A DNA stretch of 64,000 bases from Physcia stellaris (lineage: Eukaryota; Ascomycota; Lecanoromycetes; Caliciales; Physciaceae), in assembly GCA_018902385.1 (NCBI GenBank), contig JABSSW010000012.1:558001-622000 (forward strand), written 5' to 3'. The notes beneath the pieces are model-generated. The model ran no database searches. It was not told where the DNA came from and saw only the letters and a program-made list of their open reading frames with translations. Of the stretch, positions 55,181 through 64,000 are shown piece by piece (the first letter of the stretch is position 1; each line of letters opens with the position of its first letter). Both the position numbers and the translations under genes were made by a program.

Positions 55181-57223
55181 TCAGAAAGCATCAGTCAAAC
55201 AACCTGTGCTAGCATCACCCACCAATCGTTCGTACTTCGCCAGTACTCCTCTTGTCACAGTCCTTGCAGGTCTTGTCCAAGTCCTCAACCGTTCAACAAT
55301 CTCCTCGTCCTCCACTCCCTCCATTCTGATTTCCTTCTTTTCCGCATCGATCGTCACTGTATCCCCATCCCTTACGACCGCGATCGGGCCCCCTACTGCC
55401 GCTTCTGGCACCACATGGCCAACGATGAATCCATGACTCGCGCCGCTGTAGCGACCATCGGTCACTAAAGCTACGTTGGTGAGTTTGGCGCCCATAAGTG
55501 CAGCCGAAGCCTTCAGCTGTTCGGGCATGCCAGGGCCACCCTTGGGACCTTCGTAACGGACTATGAGAACAAGATTCGGGGAGTGGGGGATTTGGCCAGC
55601 GTTGAGCGCGCGGTCGAGTTCGGATTCTTTGTTGAAGACACGGGCAAGGCCAGTAAACTTCATGCCCTCTTTGCCAGTAATTTTAGCGACGGCACCCCCA
55701 GGAGCGAGGTTGCCGCGCAGAATTTGCAAGTGACCCGTTGACTTGATAGGATTTGATAATGGGCGTATAATGACTTGCGATTGAGGGAGTGACGGGAATG
55801 AAGCGATATTCTCGGCTAGAGTTTTCCCTGTTATGGTCGGAATAGACCCATCGAGGAGACCAGCTGCGCAAAGTAATTTCTGTACTGATGGAACACCGCC
55901 AACCTCGTACAAATCAGCCATATAGTACTTCCCGCTTGGTGCAAGATCAGCGATAAATGGGATCTTGTTACTGACGCGTTGGATGTCATCCAACGTTAGT
56001 GACACGCCAGCTGTTGCAGCCATAGCAAGAAAATGTACGACCCCATTGGTAGAACCGCCAAGGGCCATTGTCATGACCATGGCATTTTCGAAAGAGCGTT
56101 TGGTGAGCAGATCTCGAGGTTTGATATTCCTCTCCATACATATCTTGATGGCATCTGCAGCTTTTGCGCACTCACGCATTTTGGCTGATGAAGTTGCTGG
56201 GTTGGATGAAGAGCCGGGGAGAGTGAGACCCATACTCTCTATAGCAGTAGCCATAGTGTTTGCAGTGTACATGCCTCCACAAGCGCCGGCGCCTGGACAA
56301 GCGTGCTGCTCGATATCGTCCATGATCTCATCTTTGGTTTTGGTATCATCGCCACCAATCCATTGTTTTAGGTTGTTGTAAACGTAAGCTCCAGAAGCTT
56401 CATAACATGTCGAAATATTGATGGGCTTTCGAAGAAGTCTGCTGTAGCCCTTGGCAATACTCCCACCGTAAATCATGAGCGACGGTCGATTGTGTCGAGC
56501 CATTGCCATTATACAACCAGGCATGTTTTTGTCACAGCCGGGTAACGTTATACAAGCATCATGGTGCTGAGCACATGTGACCGTCTCAATACTATCGGCG
56601 ATGATCTCACGAGTCTGTAGTGAGAAGCGCATACCTACTATGTCAGTAGATGTCGACACAGAGACATGCTCTGAGACCAATACCTTCGCCACCCATAGTT
56701 ATGGCATCCGAGACTCCGATGGTATTGTACTGCCATGCCAGCATACCTTGCTTCTCTACCGCCGCTTTCACCGCATTACCTAGATCTAGTACTGCGATGT
56801 TTATACGTGGTCAAAAGACCGCTCTTGGTGCAGGGGCCGTATGTAATGACTCACAGTGCATGCTTTCGGCGTAAATCAGTATAATCTCTTGAATTGACGT
56901 TCACCCGAACCCACTTGCAAGGATTGCCTTCCCACCAGACAGAGGCGACGCCGACATGCGGGCTGTTCTTCATCGTTTCTCGATCTGGAACCCCCGCGGC
57001 GTAAAGCATCGCCTTTTGTAAGAGTCATTTGGTACTCTCGACAACATCGAAGATAGCTAGCTACCTGAGCACCCGGGAAGTCATGATCCTTGGTGAGTGT
57101 GGACGAGTATCTGTTCAGCCTGGGCCTTCCATCTGGTGTAGTGGCGTCATCTGGCAGATGAGGAAAGTCAAGGAACCTGGGCTCTTCGGGCTCGTGCTGC
57201 TTCTGGACGTTGGATGGATCCAT
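55181..57223 (-). CDS. ILV3: Dihydroxy-acid dehydratase
   Basis: Minus-strand exons 57065-57223, 56915-57012, 56855-56862, 56684-56791 and 55181-56634 give 608 residues. The enzyme is the iron-sulphur dehydratase of valine, leucine and isoleucine synthesis, normally mitochondrial. Landmarks: [39 protein letters not shown], cluster ligands in LPGCDKNMPGC and HACPGAGACGGMYTANTMA, and the C-terminal VTDGRYSGASHGFIVGHVVP. The third exon is only 8 bases (N-MH-L junction) and is needed to read the conserved [11 protein letters not shown]. With the ATG at 57223 the leader is acidic. A further exon 57366-57653 (or to 57758), joined in phase through acceptor 57251-57252, would add an Arg/Ser-rich, mitochondria-like leader. 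Confidence 0.93.
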
Positions 57224-57365
57224 ATCCGAAGGTGGATGATACTCGGCTGACTTGAATGGAAATACGTTCGGTGAGAAGAAAGGACGGAATGAAATTGAGC
57301 TCGAGGAGTTCTTCACCTTCGAGGAACGGGGATATATAGACACAGAATGAGATCAAGGTACTCAC

Positions 57366-57653
57366 CTGGCAACGATAGCTACAATTAGACTGAGATGCAG
57401 CGCTGAAGGTAATTGACGCGGTTATAGTAGCAGGGAAGGTTTTCCAGGTCTTGTGGTCTTGCAAGGAAGTAGCAGGCGAGTTGCGGTGAGGCCCGCGGCC
57501 GGAAGCGATATGGGAGGAAAAGTTTGAAGACGAGCTCGTGAGTCGTGGCAGAGTCCAATTTTTCCTGCATAGGTAGCAAAGACCCGCGGATCTAATGTAG
57601 GTGTTCGAAGCTTCTATGAAAGCTTCCCCGCCAACACTAGTAGAAGCTATCAT
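57366..57653 (-). other. Possible extra 5' exon of the ILV3 gene
   Basis: A minus-strand frame with ATG at 57653 (another at 57758 region) ends in a donor gtgagt at 57365, in phase with an acceptor before 57250. It reads IRSAGLCYLCRKNWTLPR then LTSSSSNFSSHIASGRG, the composition of a fungal mitochondrial presequence. It could instead be an unrelated gene fragment. Confidence 0.35.
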
Positions 57654-58237
57654 GGAGTAGCCCCATTGCTTGCAGGAATGTCGTCCGGGTGGGTTGAGGA
57701 GAGTGGTTGGAGCAGAGGATCTGAAGCAATCGCCGACGGAATGCGAGTTCGCCACCACTGGAAGAGATGGCTATGCTTCTAGCCAAGCGGTCACTGCTCA
57801 ATCAGGCTCTCTGTATGCAGTGCTAATGTACGGCGACGTTGTGAGGAGGCCGTGTGGTCCGTCCTTTGCCGCGTCGAACCCAGCGAGCCCAGGGACCCGG
57901 GTTGTGGCCCAGCCATATCACTAGGTGGGATCGCTGACCTAGAGGCTTGCTTAATCTGTGCCGTTCGATGTAGCGATGCTCATGCATCTTGCTGGCTTCT
58001 TGGGTCATATGCGATGTTGTCTGGAGAATGCGAAATGCTCGGTCGGTTCTCTTCGTCCTGACAGGGTCCCTTGATTGCGAACAGTCTGACGCAGGCAACC
58101 TTCACACGCGGAACATCCACAGCCAGCAACCTCTGCATCTGACGCCTTCCGCTCTTGCCATTGGCTAATTTCCTAATCTTGAGAACAGAAGCTCAGCAGC
58201 GAAGCAACGAAATGTTGAGCGACTACATAGTGAGGAA
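57654..58237. other. Intergenic between divergent genes
   Basis: No firm gene; the promoters of ILV3 (minus) and the hydrolase-phosphatase gene (plus) must lie here. Confidence 0.4.
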
Positions 58238-60398
58238 ATGGCGTCGACCTTTTTTCCTTTTACTTTGCTCAAACTACTCTTGCACCGACTTGTCATCATC
58301 CTTTTGACACCAGCTGTCCATGCATCCTCAGCGCCCTCGACATCCGAATGTCAAGACACCAGTATGCCAATCCTCCCCCACCTGCTCCGCTGGCTGCGCT
58401 CGTCTTCTCGCATGATCGGACAGGGAGCTGCCCGCATACTCAGAGGTCAAGCAGGAACATGGGATACGTTGCAGCTGATAGCACTCTGTGCCTTGATTGG
58501 AGCTGTAAGACTATGGCATAAACGCAGGGAGCCGCAGTACGCGATTGTGGCCCCTGACGGTTCAGGTATGTGTCCTTGGACTGCAGTCAAGTCCCTCGGG
58601 ATTCCAAATTGTCCATCAACCGCTTATTACGCTCACAGATACCGAAAGGACGGACCCAGGCCTCCTGAAGAAATACACTACGTTTCATTCTTACACCACA
58701 TCGTTGGGTACCTATCAATCCATTCGGACTTTTTACCGACCGCATGCCCAGGCCAATAAGCTCCCCTCAGAGCCCAATGCACTTCCGCTCTTGGTGTTCA
58801 TACACGGCCTTGGAGGTTCTTTGGCACAGTTCAATCCCCTGCTCACGAGCTTGGTCAACATTGCCCCTTGCCTTGGGATCGACCTGCCAGGATGCGGTTT
58901 ATCCGAGTTCTCGCCCACGGCATGGGAGAGTTACACCCCTCTAGCTTTGGCCGAGCTTATAGGAAAAGCCATCGAGGAGCACTGCTCAGGAAACCAAAAA
59001 CAGGGAGTTGTGCTGATTGCGCACAGTATGGGATGCTCGTTATCAGCCATGCTCGCCTCGCCGCAATCGTCACTACGACTGAAAGAAGAAATTGACATCC
59101 TGGGTCTTGTGGGACTGTGCCCGCGCGCTTCTCCCTTCTCCGAACAAGAGAGGGTCATCTTCAAGAGGATATTGAGTGTCCCAACGGCCATATTCGACAT
59201 CTGGCGATGGTGGGATCGGCGCGGTGGACCCGAGAGTAACAGCGTTGCCCGGTTCATTGGGAGAGATGCAGACATTGGGGCCAAGAGGCTTCAGGAACGT
59301 TTCAACGCTCAAAGCCGGACTGCTGTCTGGCGGCGAATGGCTTGGGGCATGTTGCCCACAACTGGGCAAGGGACGGCGACCACTGTGCTCGGGAGCGGAC
59401 TACCAGGTCTTGATCTTTGGGCGACGCTCGACATTCCAATCTTGCTCATTGGCGGCGAGAGCGATCAAGTTACGAAGCCGGAAGAGGTTGAAAAGATCAG
59501 CAATGTTCTACAAACATCGGCAGAAACGGAATCAAGAAAGTCAAGCCACGATCAAGCGGAAAAAGCAAATGGTCATGCCACTAATGGATGTATTGAATCT
59601 GGCACTGATTCCACAGCTTCCGCCCATCAGCGAGACTCTAGGAACCCCTCATTAAACACCATCGAAGATACCCTCGGGACAACTACCCTCACCAAAAACG
59701 GTCACGTTCTCCGCACAAAAATCCTACCCACGCCAGCCTCTCACGCCCTCCTCTACGACCCGATAACCTATCGTACCGTTGCAGGCAACATCCAGCCCTT
59801 CCTTGCAGACCACATTGACCCTCGTCTTTCTATCGGCTGGCAGCTAACCTACCTCTCCACCGAAGGCAAATGGGACGTTAAGAACCTCAGGAAGTGGTCC
59901 GACGTCCCGCCCGTTTCTGCGCCTATCGCTGGAATCTTCCGTGCCATGAAGACCCTGAGGCAAATCGACGATACCCATTCCCCGAAGGAATTTTTGAGAG
60001 AATGGAAGGGGAGAGTGTGGGTAGTGCTGGATATCAGCCATGACAGTCCCGTGTACGACCCGAAGGAGTTCGAGGAGGGCGGAATCCAGTACTACAAGCT
60101 GCCGACTGTGTCCAAGATCCCGCCGACGCAGGAGGAAACAGCGGAGTTCGTGGAGCTGGTTAATCGGCTTCGTACCAACCGTAGCGCCAAGCCCCCTTTG
60201 AAAGATGAGGACGCGCTGATCGGCGTACATTGCCATTATGGGTTCAACAGAACAGGCTTCTTTATCTGTGCGTACTTGATTGAGAGGGAGGGATATACGA
60301 CCAGGCAGGCACTTGAGGAGTTCAAAGCTGCGCGGCCGGATGGGATTAAGCATGAACATTTCATCAATACGCTTTATGCGAGATATCCGCAGACGTGA
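58238..60398 (+). CDS. Membrane-anchored alpha/beta-hydrolase fused to a dual-specificity phosphatase
   Basis: Exons 58238-58565 and 58639-60398 give 695 residues. The N-terminus is hydrophobic (LLKLLLHRLVIILLTP), and a second hydrophobic segment (LQLIALCALIGAVRLW) lies near residue 85. An alpha/beta-hydrolase follows: LLVFIHGLGGSLAQF (oxyanion region), IAHSMGCSLSAML with nucleophile Ser, LLIGGESDQVTKPEE with the acid, and a late PASHALLYDP likely holding the His. The last 190 residues form a dual-specificity phosphatase: VWVVLDISHDSPVYDP, LPTVSKIPPTQEE and the P-loop VHCHYGFNRTGFF (HCX5R with Cys and Arg present), then ALEEFKAARPDGIKHEHFI. Both active sites look complete. Substrates are unknown; this fusion is a fungal architecture as far as I recall. 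Confidence 0.9.
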
Positions 60399-60712
60399 AA
60401 AGGATACCAAGGCAAAGAGCTGTTGATCGGATAGTCGAGGAGTTTTCGGGAGGATCATGGGCTGGAGTACTTGAGATACCCACTTTGCATGATACTTTGC
60501 TTGCTGTAGACATAGGTAGAGATCTGTAGGCTAGAAAGAGTGTATAAATGCGGTCCGGAAACATAGGATAATTGTTGTTCCAGCAGCATTGTTGAAATTG
60601 TGGTTGTCGAAACCAATGCCAATATTAAAGTTGGGTATCTTAAACGCCTGCCAACTACCAAAACCCTTGGGTATATCACCGAACCCGATGCTCCAAACAA
60701 ATGTTCGCTCGC
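60399..60712. other. Short intergenic stretch between convergent genes
   Basis: Nothing supported. Confidence 0.4.
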
Positions 60713-62098
60713 TCAATGCCGATCATACTCAGTCAACCAATTCTCTAAATTCTTGCGTCGATATATCAAATTCATCATCCAAGAAGCTGTCCGTCTTCTG
60801 CTGCCGCTGAGGTTTTCTCTGGTCTTCATCTTTCCACGGCTGAGGCTTTTCGATTGGTGAAGCTTTGGGCTCGGCCTGCAACACCGCACTCTCAAAGTCA
60901 CGTTTTCTGAGATCGTTGCCAAATTTCTGCTCTGGCCTCGATCCCTTTCTCCTTCCAGGCTCACATGCTTTCCAGGCTTCCCTATCGTATCGACCGAACT
61001 GAGTTCTTGATCCACCTCGTCGTCAAAAAGAAGGTCCTGGGTGCATATGAGCGCCAGCACCTCCTCTGCGCTGGGCTTCGAAAGCTTTCGAGGGCCAGCA
61101 GGGCAGGGTGTAGAGGCCGGGTCACTGTCGCTCTGTGTGAGAAAGAGATGGGGTGTCTTGGTGACGGAGAGAGTTTCAGAGGTTTTCTTCGTGCTGGAGG
61201 ACAGTGGAGCTTTAGGAGTGCAGATTTCGCGCTCGATTTGTGTGTTGCTGACTAGGAAGGCTGCCCATTCATCGGTGATGGGTTGAGGGTTGGGCGGGAC
61301 TTTGAGGGGGACTTTTGAGGGGCGTTGGAAAGATGCTTTGGGAGGCGGTTTGTTAGGTGGTTTGAGAGGCGGTTTAACTCTTGGTAGAGGTGGTGGAGGC
61401 ATTGTGCCGGGTCTTGGTGGTCCTGTGGAAGGTTTTAGGGTGGGCTTGGAAGAGCACAAGTCTAGGGAGGTTTTGATGAGGTGCTTGTCCGGAGGCCTGG
61501 CTGTAGGCTTAGTCAATTTTTTCGCACTGTCTTGTGTTCGAGGTGAGCTTTGAGGCTTCTGCTGACTAGGGCGAGGCGGCGGGGGCATAGCTATCGAAGG
61601 TTTCGCAGGCTTTATATCAGGTGATGGCTTTGCCAGTGGCTTAATGATATCGTTCACTGGGCGCGCTTGTAATGGACTTCGAGCTGGAGAGGGTCTTTGC
61701 GCCGATGGTGGAGGACCCTCCTCAACAACGACGTCGTCGCAGTGGTCCCGCTTTGACTGTATCCCCTCACATGTCGGCTTCACCCCCACCCCCACGGTCA
61801 AGAAAGCGCCTAATCGCATCTGACTCGGACCGACATCCTCTCTGACAGGGCTCGCAATACCCATCCTAGCTCTTGCCTCTCTTTCCCTTTCAATCCGCTC
61901 ATTCTTCTTCTTCAAGTTGGCCTTTCGCCGATTCTCTCTTTCCTTGATACGGTCAGCTCGCTCCTGGAGCTCAGCACTGCGCTCGAGTTGCTTCAGCTGG
62001 CGCTCTGAGAGGCGGGTAGTTGCACCGGCTTTTTGGTATGCACGGCGAGCCTGACGGAGTGTTTGAGGGCGAGAAGATACTGCGGAGGGGGGCATCAT
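60713..62098 (-). CDS. Proline-rich basic protein of unknown function, with a possible frame change near its end
   Basis: The frame from 62098 gives 461 residues. Residues 10-90 are a very basic charged helix (RLSERQLKQLERSAELQERA, then REREARARM). Residues 120-290 are Pro/Lys-rich with many PPPP and KPP runs, SH3-ligand-like. Around residue 330 comes SAEEVLALICTQDLLFDDE. After about 61000 the frame reads poorly, whereas another frame reads FGRYDREAWKACEPG, DLRKRDFESAVLQAEPKAS and ends DDEFDISTQEFRELVD. The switch could be a 62-base intron (donor gtgctg, acceptor ctcag) that would remove the ALICTQ segment, or a small insertion/deletion. Family not recognised; the charged helix plus FDDE-type acidic patches suggest a nuclear protein. 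Confidence 0.6.
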   Translation of the reverse strand: MMPPSAVSSRPQTLRQARRAYQKAGATTRLSERQLKQLERSAELQERADRIKERENRRKANLKKKNERIEREREARARMGIASPVREDVGPSQMRLGAFLTVGVGVKPTCEGIQSKRDHCDDVVVEEGPPPSAQRPSPARSPLQARPVNDIIKPLAKPSPDIKPAKPSIAMPPPPRPSQQKPQSSPRTQDSAKKLTKPTARPPDKHLIKTSLDLCSSKPTLKPSTGPPRPGTMPPPPLPRVKPPLKPPNKPPPKASFQRPSKVPLKVPPNPQPITDEWAAFLVSNTQIEREICTPKAPLSSSTKKTSETLSVTKTPHLFLTQSDSDPASTPCPAGPRKLSKPSAEEVLALICTQDLLFDDEVDQELSSVDTIGKPGKHVSLEGERDRGQSRNLATISENVTLRVRCCRPSPKLHQSKSLSRGKMKTRENLSGSRRRTASWMMNLIYRRKNLENWLTEYDRH

Positions 62099-62570
62099 GG
62101 ACTATCGGAAGTGAGGATGGAAGGCTCCCATGAGATAGAGGTTGGGGCTATAGATCAGGAGCTGTAGTAGTAGATGCGGTCCACGTGAACAGCAGTGCGT
62201 CGCTTCTAGCGGGGTTGAATCGCCTCGTCATCGCCGCCGTGTTTACGAGTTAGTATGCTCAAGAGAGTAGCGCAGAGTCCCTTGATGCTAACGAGCGGAA
62301 AGCTTGGCAGTGGACATGAGGGGTGCCTCGTCCGCCACCCCATCTGCAATAAAAACCACTTGGATCATCTCACCACTCCTTGCCCAGAAAGCAGTGATCA
62401 CTCCAAGTATTGGCGACGATAATGTTCATCATGATGGGTCAGCCGATGCCAGTGAGAGATCGCTTCTACAAGACAATCTCAACGCTGAGGTAGTCTCTTG
62501 AGATCCTAAGGTGACCTTTCCTCATAACACACCAATTGAATTACATTCCTGTTCAATTAGAAACAGTACA
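62099..62570. other. Intergenic between divergent genes
   Basis: Short frames only; promoter region for both flanking genes. Confidence 0.4.
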
Positions 62571-63425
62571 ATGGAACCCGGAGGCTTTCTCCAACCCCAT
62601 TTACCCTCTCCACCGCAATCGTCTCACGGCTCCCCGGCTCTACGTGGCCCAATCCTACCCGAAACCCGTTCATACCCTCTCAAACGCGGAAGTGGAAAAG
62701 AAAGTGCAGTGATCGACCATGTCGATGGGAAGCTCCTCGAAATTTCGAGGCGGTATGAGAAACGGTTCAATTCAGAGAGTGAGCACAAATCAGCGTCAGA
62801 TGCAAAGTCTCGAGGGTACGAAAATTTCGGAGAAGCCGCTAAAGACTTGGAATCGATCACTGATGTAGTTTGGGTGACTGGCACACGTATATTGTTCGAG
62901 GCAAGAAAAGACGATATCTGCTAACGGCATCGCATAGCTATCCTGCAAACTTCCTACCTTCTCTCCATCGCCCTCGCCGTACTCACATATTTACCTTCGT
63001 TCCCATTCCATCCAAGACCCACGTTTCGGATACTGAACAAGCTTGACTTAGCATTCTCTTCGCTCCTGCAGGGCTCGAATGTACAGACTGGACAGAGACT
63101 TGCCGGTTTCGAAGGTCTCTTTGGCGCCAGAGGCATTGACACAACTAAGCGAGTCCGCATGAGGGGTATTGTTGAGAAAACTCGGGTTGCCGTGGTTGAG
63201 GTAGCTTCAAAAGGGAGCAGCATTACTGACAACGGCAATATACAGCAGTCTTCAACCGATGAAGACATGGTCTTGGAGGACGAGACCGGTGACGATAACG
63301 AATACCAAGATATAGCTGGCGAAGATCGAAGTAATTGGGAAATGGAGGTTGCTAGAGTGTATGAGAGGACTATTGTGCTACTGGGAGAGTCACTAGAGCC
63401 TTCTGCTGCTAATACGTTGGAATGA
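62571..63425 (+). CDS. Conserved-looking fungal protein of unknown function, 267 residues
   Basis: Exons 62571-62886 and 62938-63425 give 267 residues; the 51-base intron is canonical and keeps frame. Pro/Ser-rich start (PHLPSPPQSSHGSPAL), then LLEISRRYEKRFNSES, RGYENFGEAAKDLESITDVV and WVTGTPILQTSYLLSIALAV, then LRKLD-type helices (FRILNKLDLAFSSLLQG) and VRMRGIVEKTRVAVVEVA. The tail is acidic and ends in a short helix (VARVYERTIVLLGESL). The central part looks folded and helical. I believe it belongs to a fungal-wide family but cannot name it. Confidence 0.65.
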
Positions 63426-63858
63426 GTGTCAACGACATCTACGATTAACCTCTTATTCATTGGTTAACCCAACCGTTTCTGTACGGTAGGTGACCTGAAA
63501 TTTTGATTGTCGTAGTAACTCCTGTGATCTGTATTCTTCCATATGTAGATGCATTTTGGATTATCCATTCAACCACCGGCATGTCCCGCTTTTATTACCG
63601 GTAGCGGGTAGCAGCGCACATGTCGATCTTCAATTGACTCGTTTCGATGACGATCCAAAACCACTGCTAGAAGGCATGGAACTGCAGTAGGAACAAATTG
63701 GTTTCCTAGATGATCCAGTAGGACGATAAATATCAAGAAGCATCTCTCCTATGGAAGACCTTACTCAATGCCTTCAATCCAAACAATTTCATCAGACAAC
63801 CAGTTTTTCTTCCTAACTCCAATCTGTTTATTATTTTCCCCTAACAACGCCATCTCCA
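63426..63858. other. Intergenic
   Basis: Spacer and promoter of the next, cut-off gene; C/T-rich just before its ATG. Confidence 0.4.
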
Positions 63859-64000
63859 ATGCCTACTTTGTACAGTAGAAGTGTTACCACGCAAGCATCT
63901 GTTGCAGATCTAGTCAAGACAACAGCAGAGCTCAATTCTTCAGGCGATGTAGATCAACTTGAACAAGCCTTCAGCGAGGGCGCGAAAACGGGAACTTTGT
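63859..64000 (+). CDS. Start of a gene cut by the window end (partial)
   Basis: An ATG at 63859 after a C/T-rich leader opens a frame to the end of the window, 47 residues so far: MPTLYSRSVTTQASVADLVK, then a helical LNSSGDVDQLEQAFSEGAKT. No family can be told from this much. Confidence 0.4.
   Translation, partial: MPTLYSRSVTTQASVADLVKTTAELNSSGDVDQLEQAFSEGAKTGTL

Noticed and set aside
55965-56381. 138-codon plus-strand frame
   Set aside because: Antisense to conserved dehydratase sequence.
1-64000. CRISPR arrays, rRNA, transposons or LTR elements
   Set aside because: Looked for on both strands; no regular spacer array, terminal repeats, transposase or reverse-transcriptase motifs were seen.

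Overview
The window is nuclear DNA from a filamentous ascomycete (Pezizomycotina-type). Genes are protein-coding, on both strands, and most are cut by short GT-AG introns of about 45-190 bases. The recognisable products are fungal: exo-beta-1,3-glucanase, AA9 lytic polysaccharide monooxygenase, Zn2Cys6 regulator, Pth11/rhodopsin-like membrane protein, Gis2-type zinc-knuckle protein, Dmc1, Ilv3 and Uap1. I cannot place it in a class from sequence alone. I see no CRISPR array, rRNA, LTR element or DNA transposon. Exon coordinates were worked out by hand from splice signals, reading phase and family knowledge. 

Layout. 0.7-21 kb: a coiled-coil, membrane-anchored protein of unknown role; a secreted GH5 glucanase; a protein with five PPxY motifs; a long poorly coding stretch with one tRNA-like sequence; an eEF2-lysine-methyltransferase-like gene (apparently frameshifted) divergent from ribosomal protein eS24; a Zn2Cys6 regulator; a 119-residue orphan; and a PPIL4/Cyp6-type RRM protein without its cyclophilin half. 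21-28 kb is the housekeeping core: Uap1 (chitin precursor), a seven-knuckle Gis2/CNBP protein, and the meiotic recombinase Dmc1 in 16 exons. 

28-36 kb is an island of orphan genes, mostly disordered and acidic. Three consecutive ones end in the same kind of acidic-aromatic tail. 36-40 kb holds a tandem pair of fructosamine-kinase-family genes; the second is fused to ankyrin repeats and lacks two introns of the first. 41-47 kb: a Pth11-like receptor candidate, a medium-chain dehydrogenase and an AA9 LPMO. 47-54 kb: two stand-alone TFIIB-like cyclin-fold proteins and two more orphans. 54-64 kb: an SBDS/Rtc3-like protein, mitochondrial-type dihydroxy-acid dehydratase with an 8-base micro-exon, an alpha/beta-hydrolase fused to a dual-specificity phosphatase, a proline-rich basic protein, a conserved-looking protein of unknown role, and the start of a gene running off the end. 

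There is no obvious biosynthetic cluster. The most unusual material is the orphan island with its shared C-terminal motif, the ankyrin-kinase fusion and the paired mini-TFIIB proteins.
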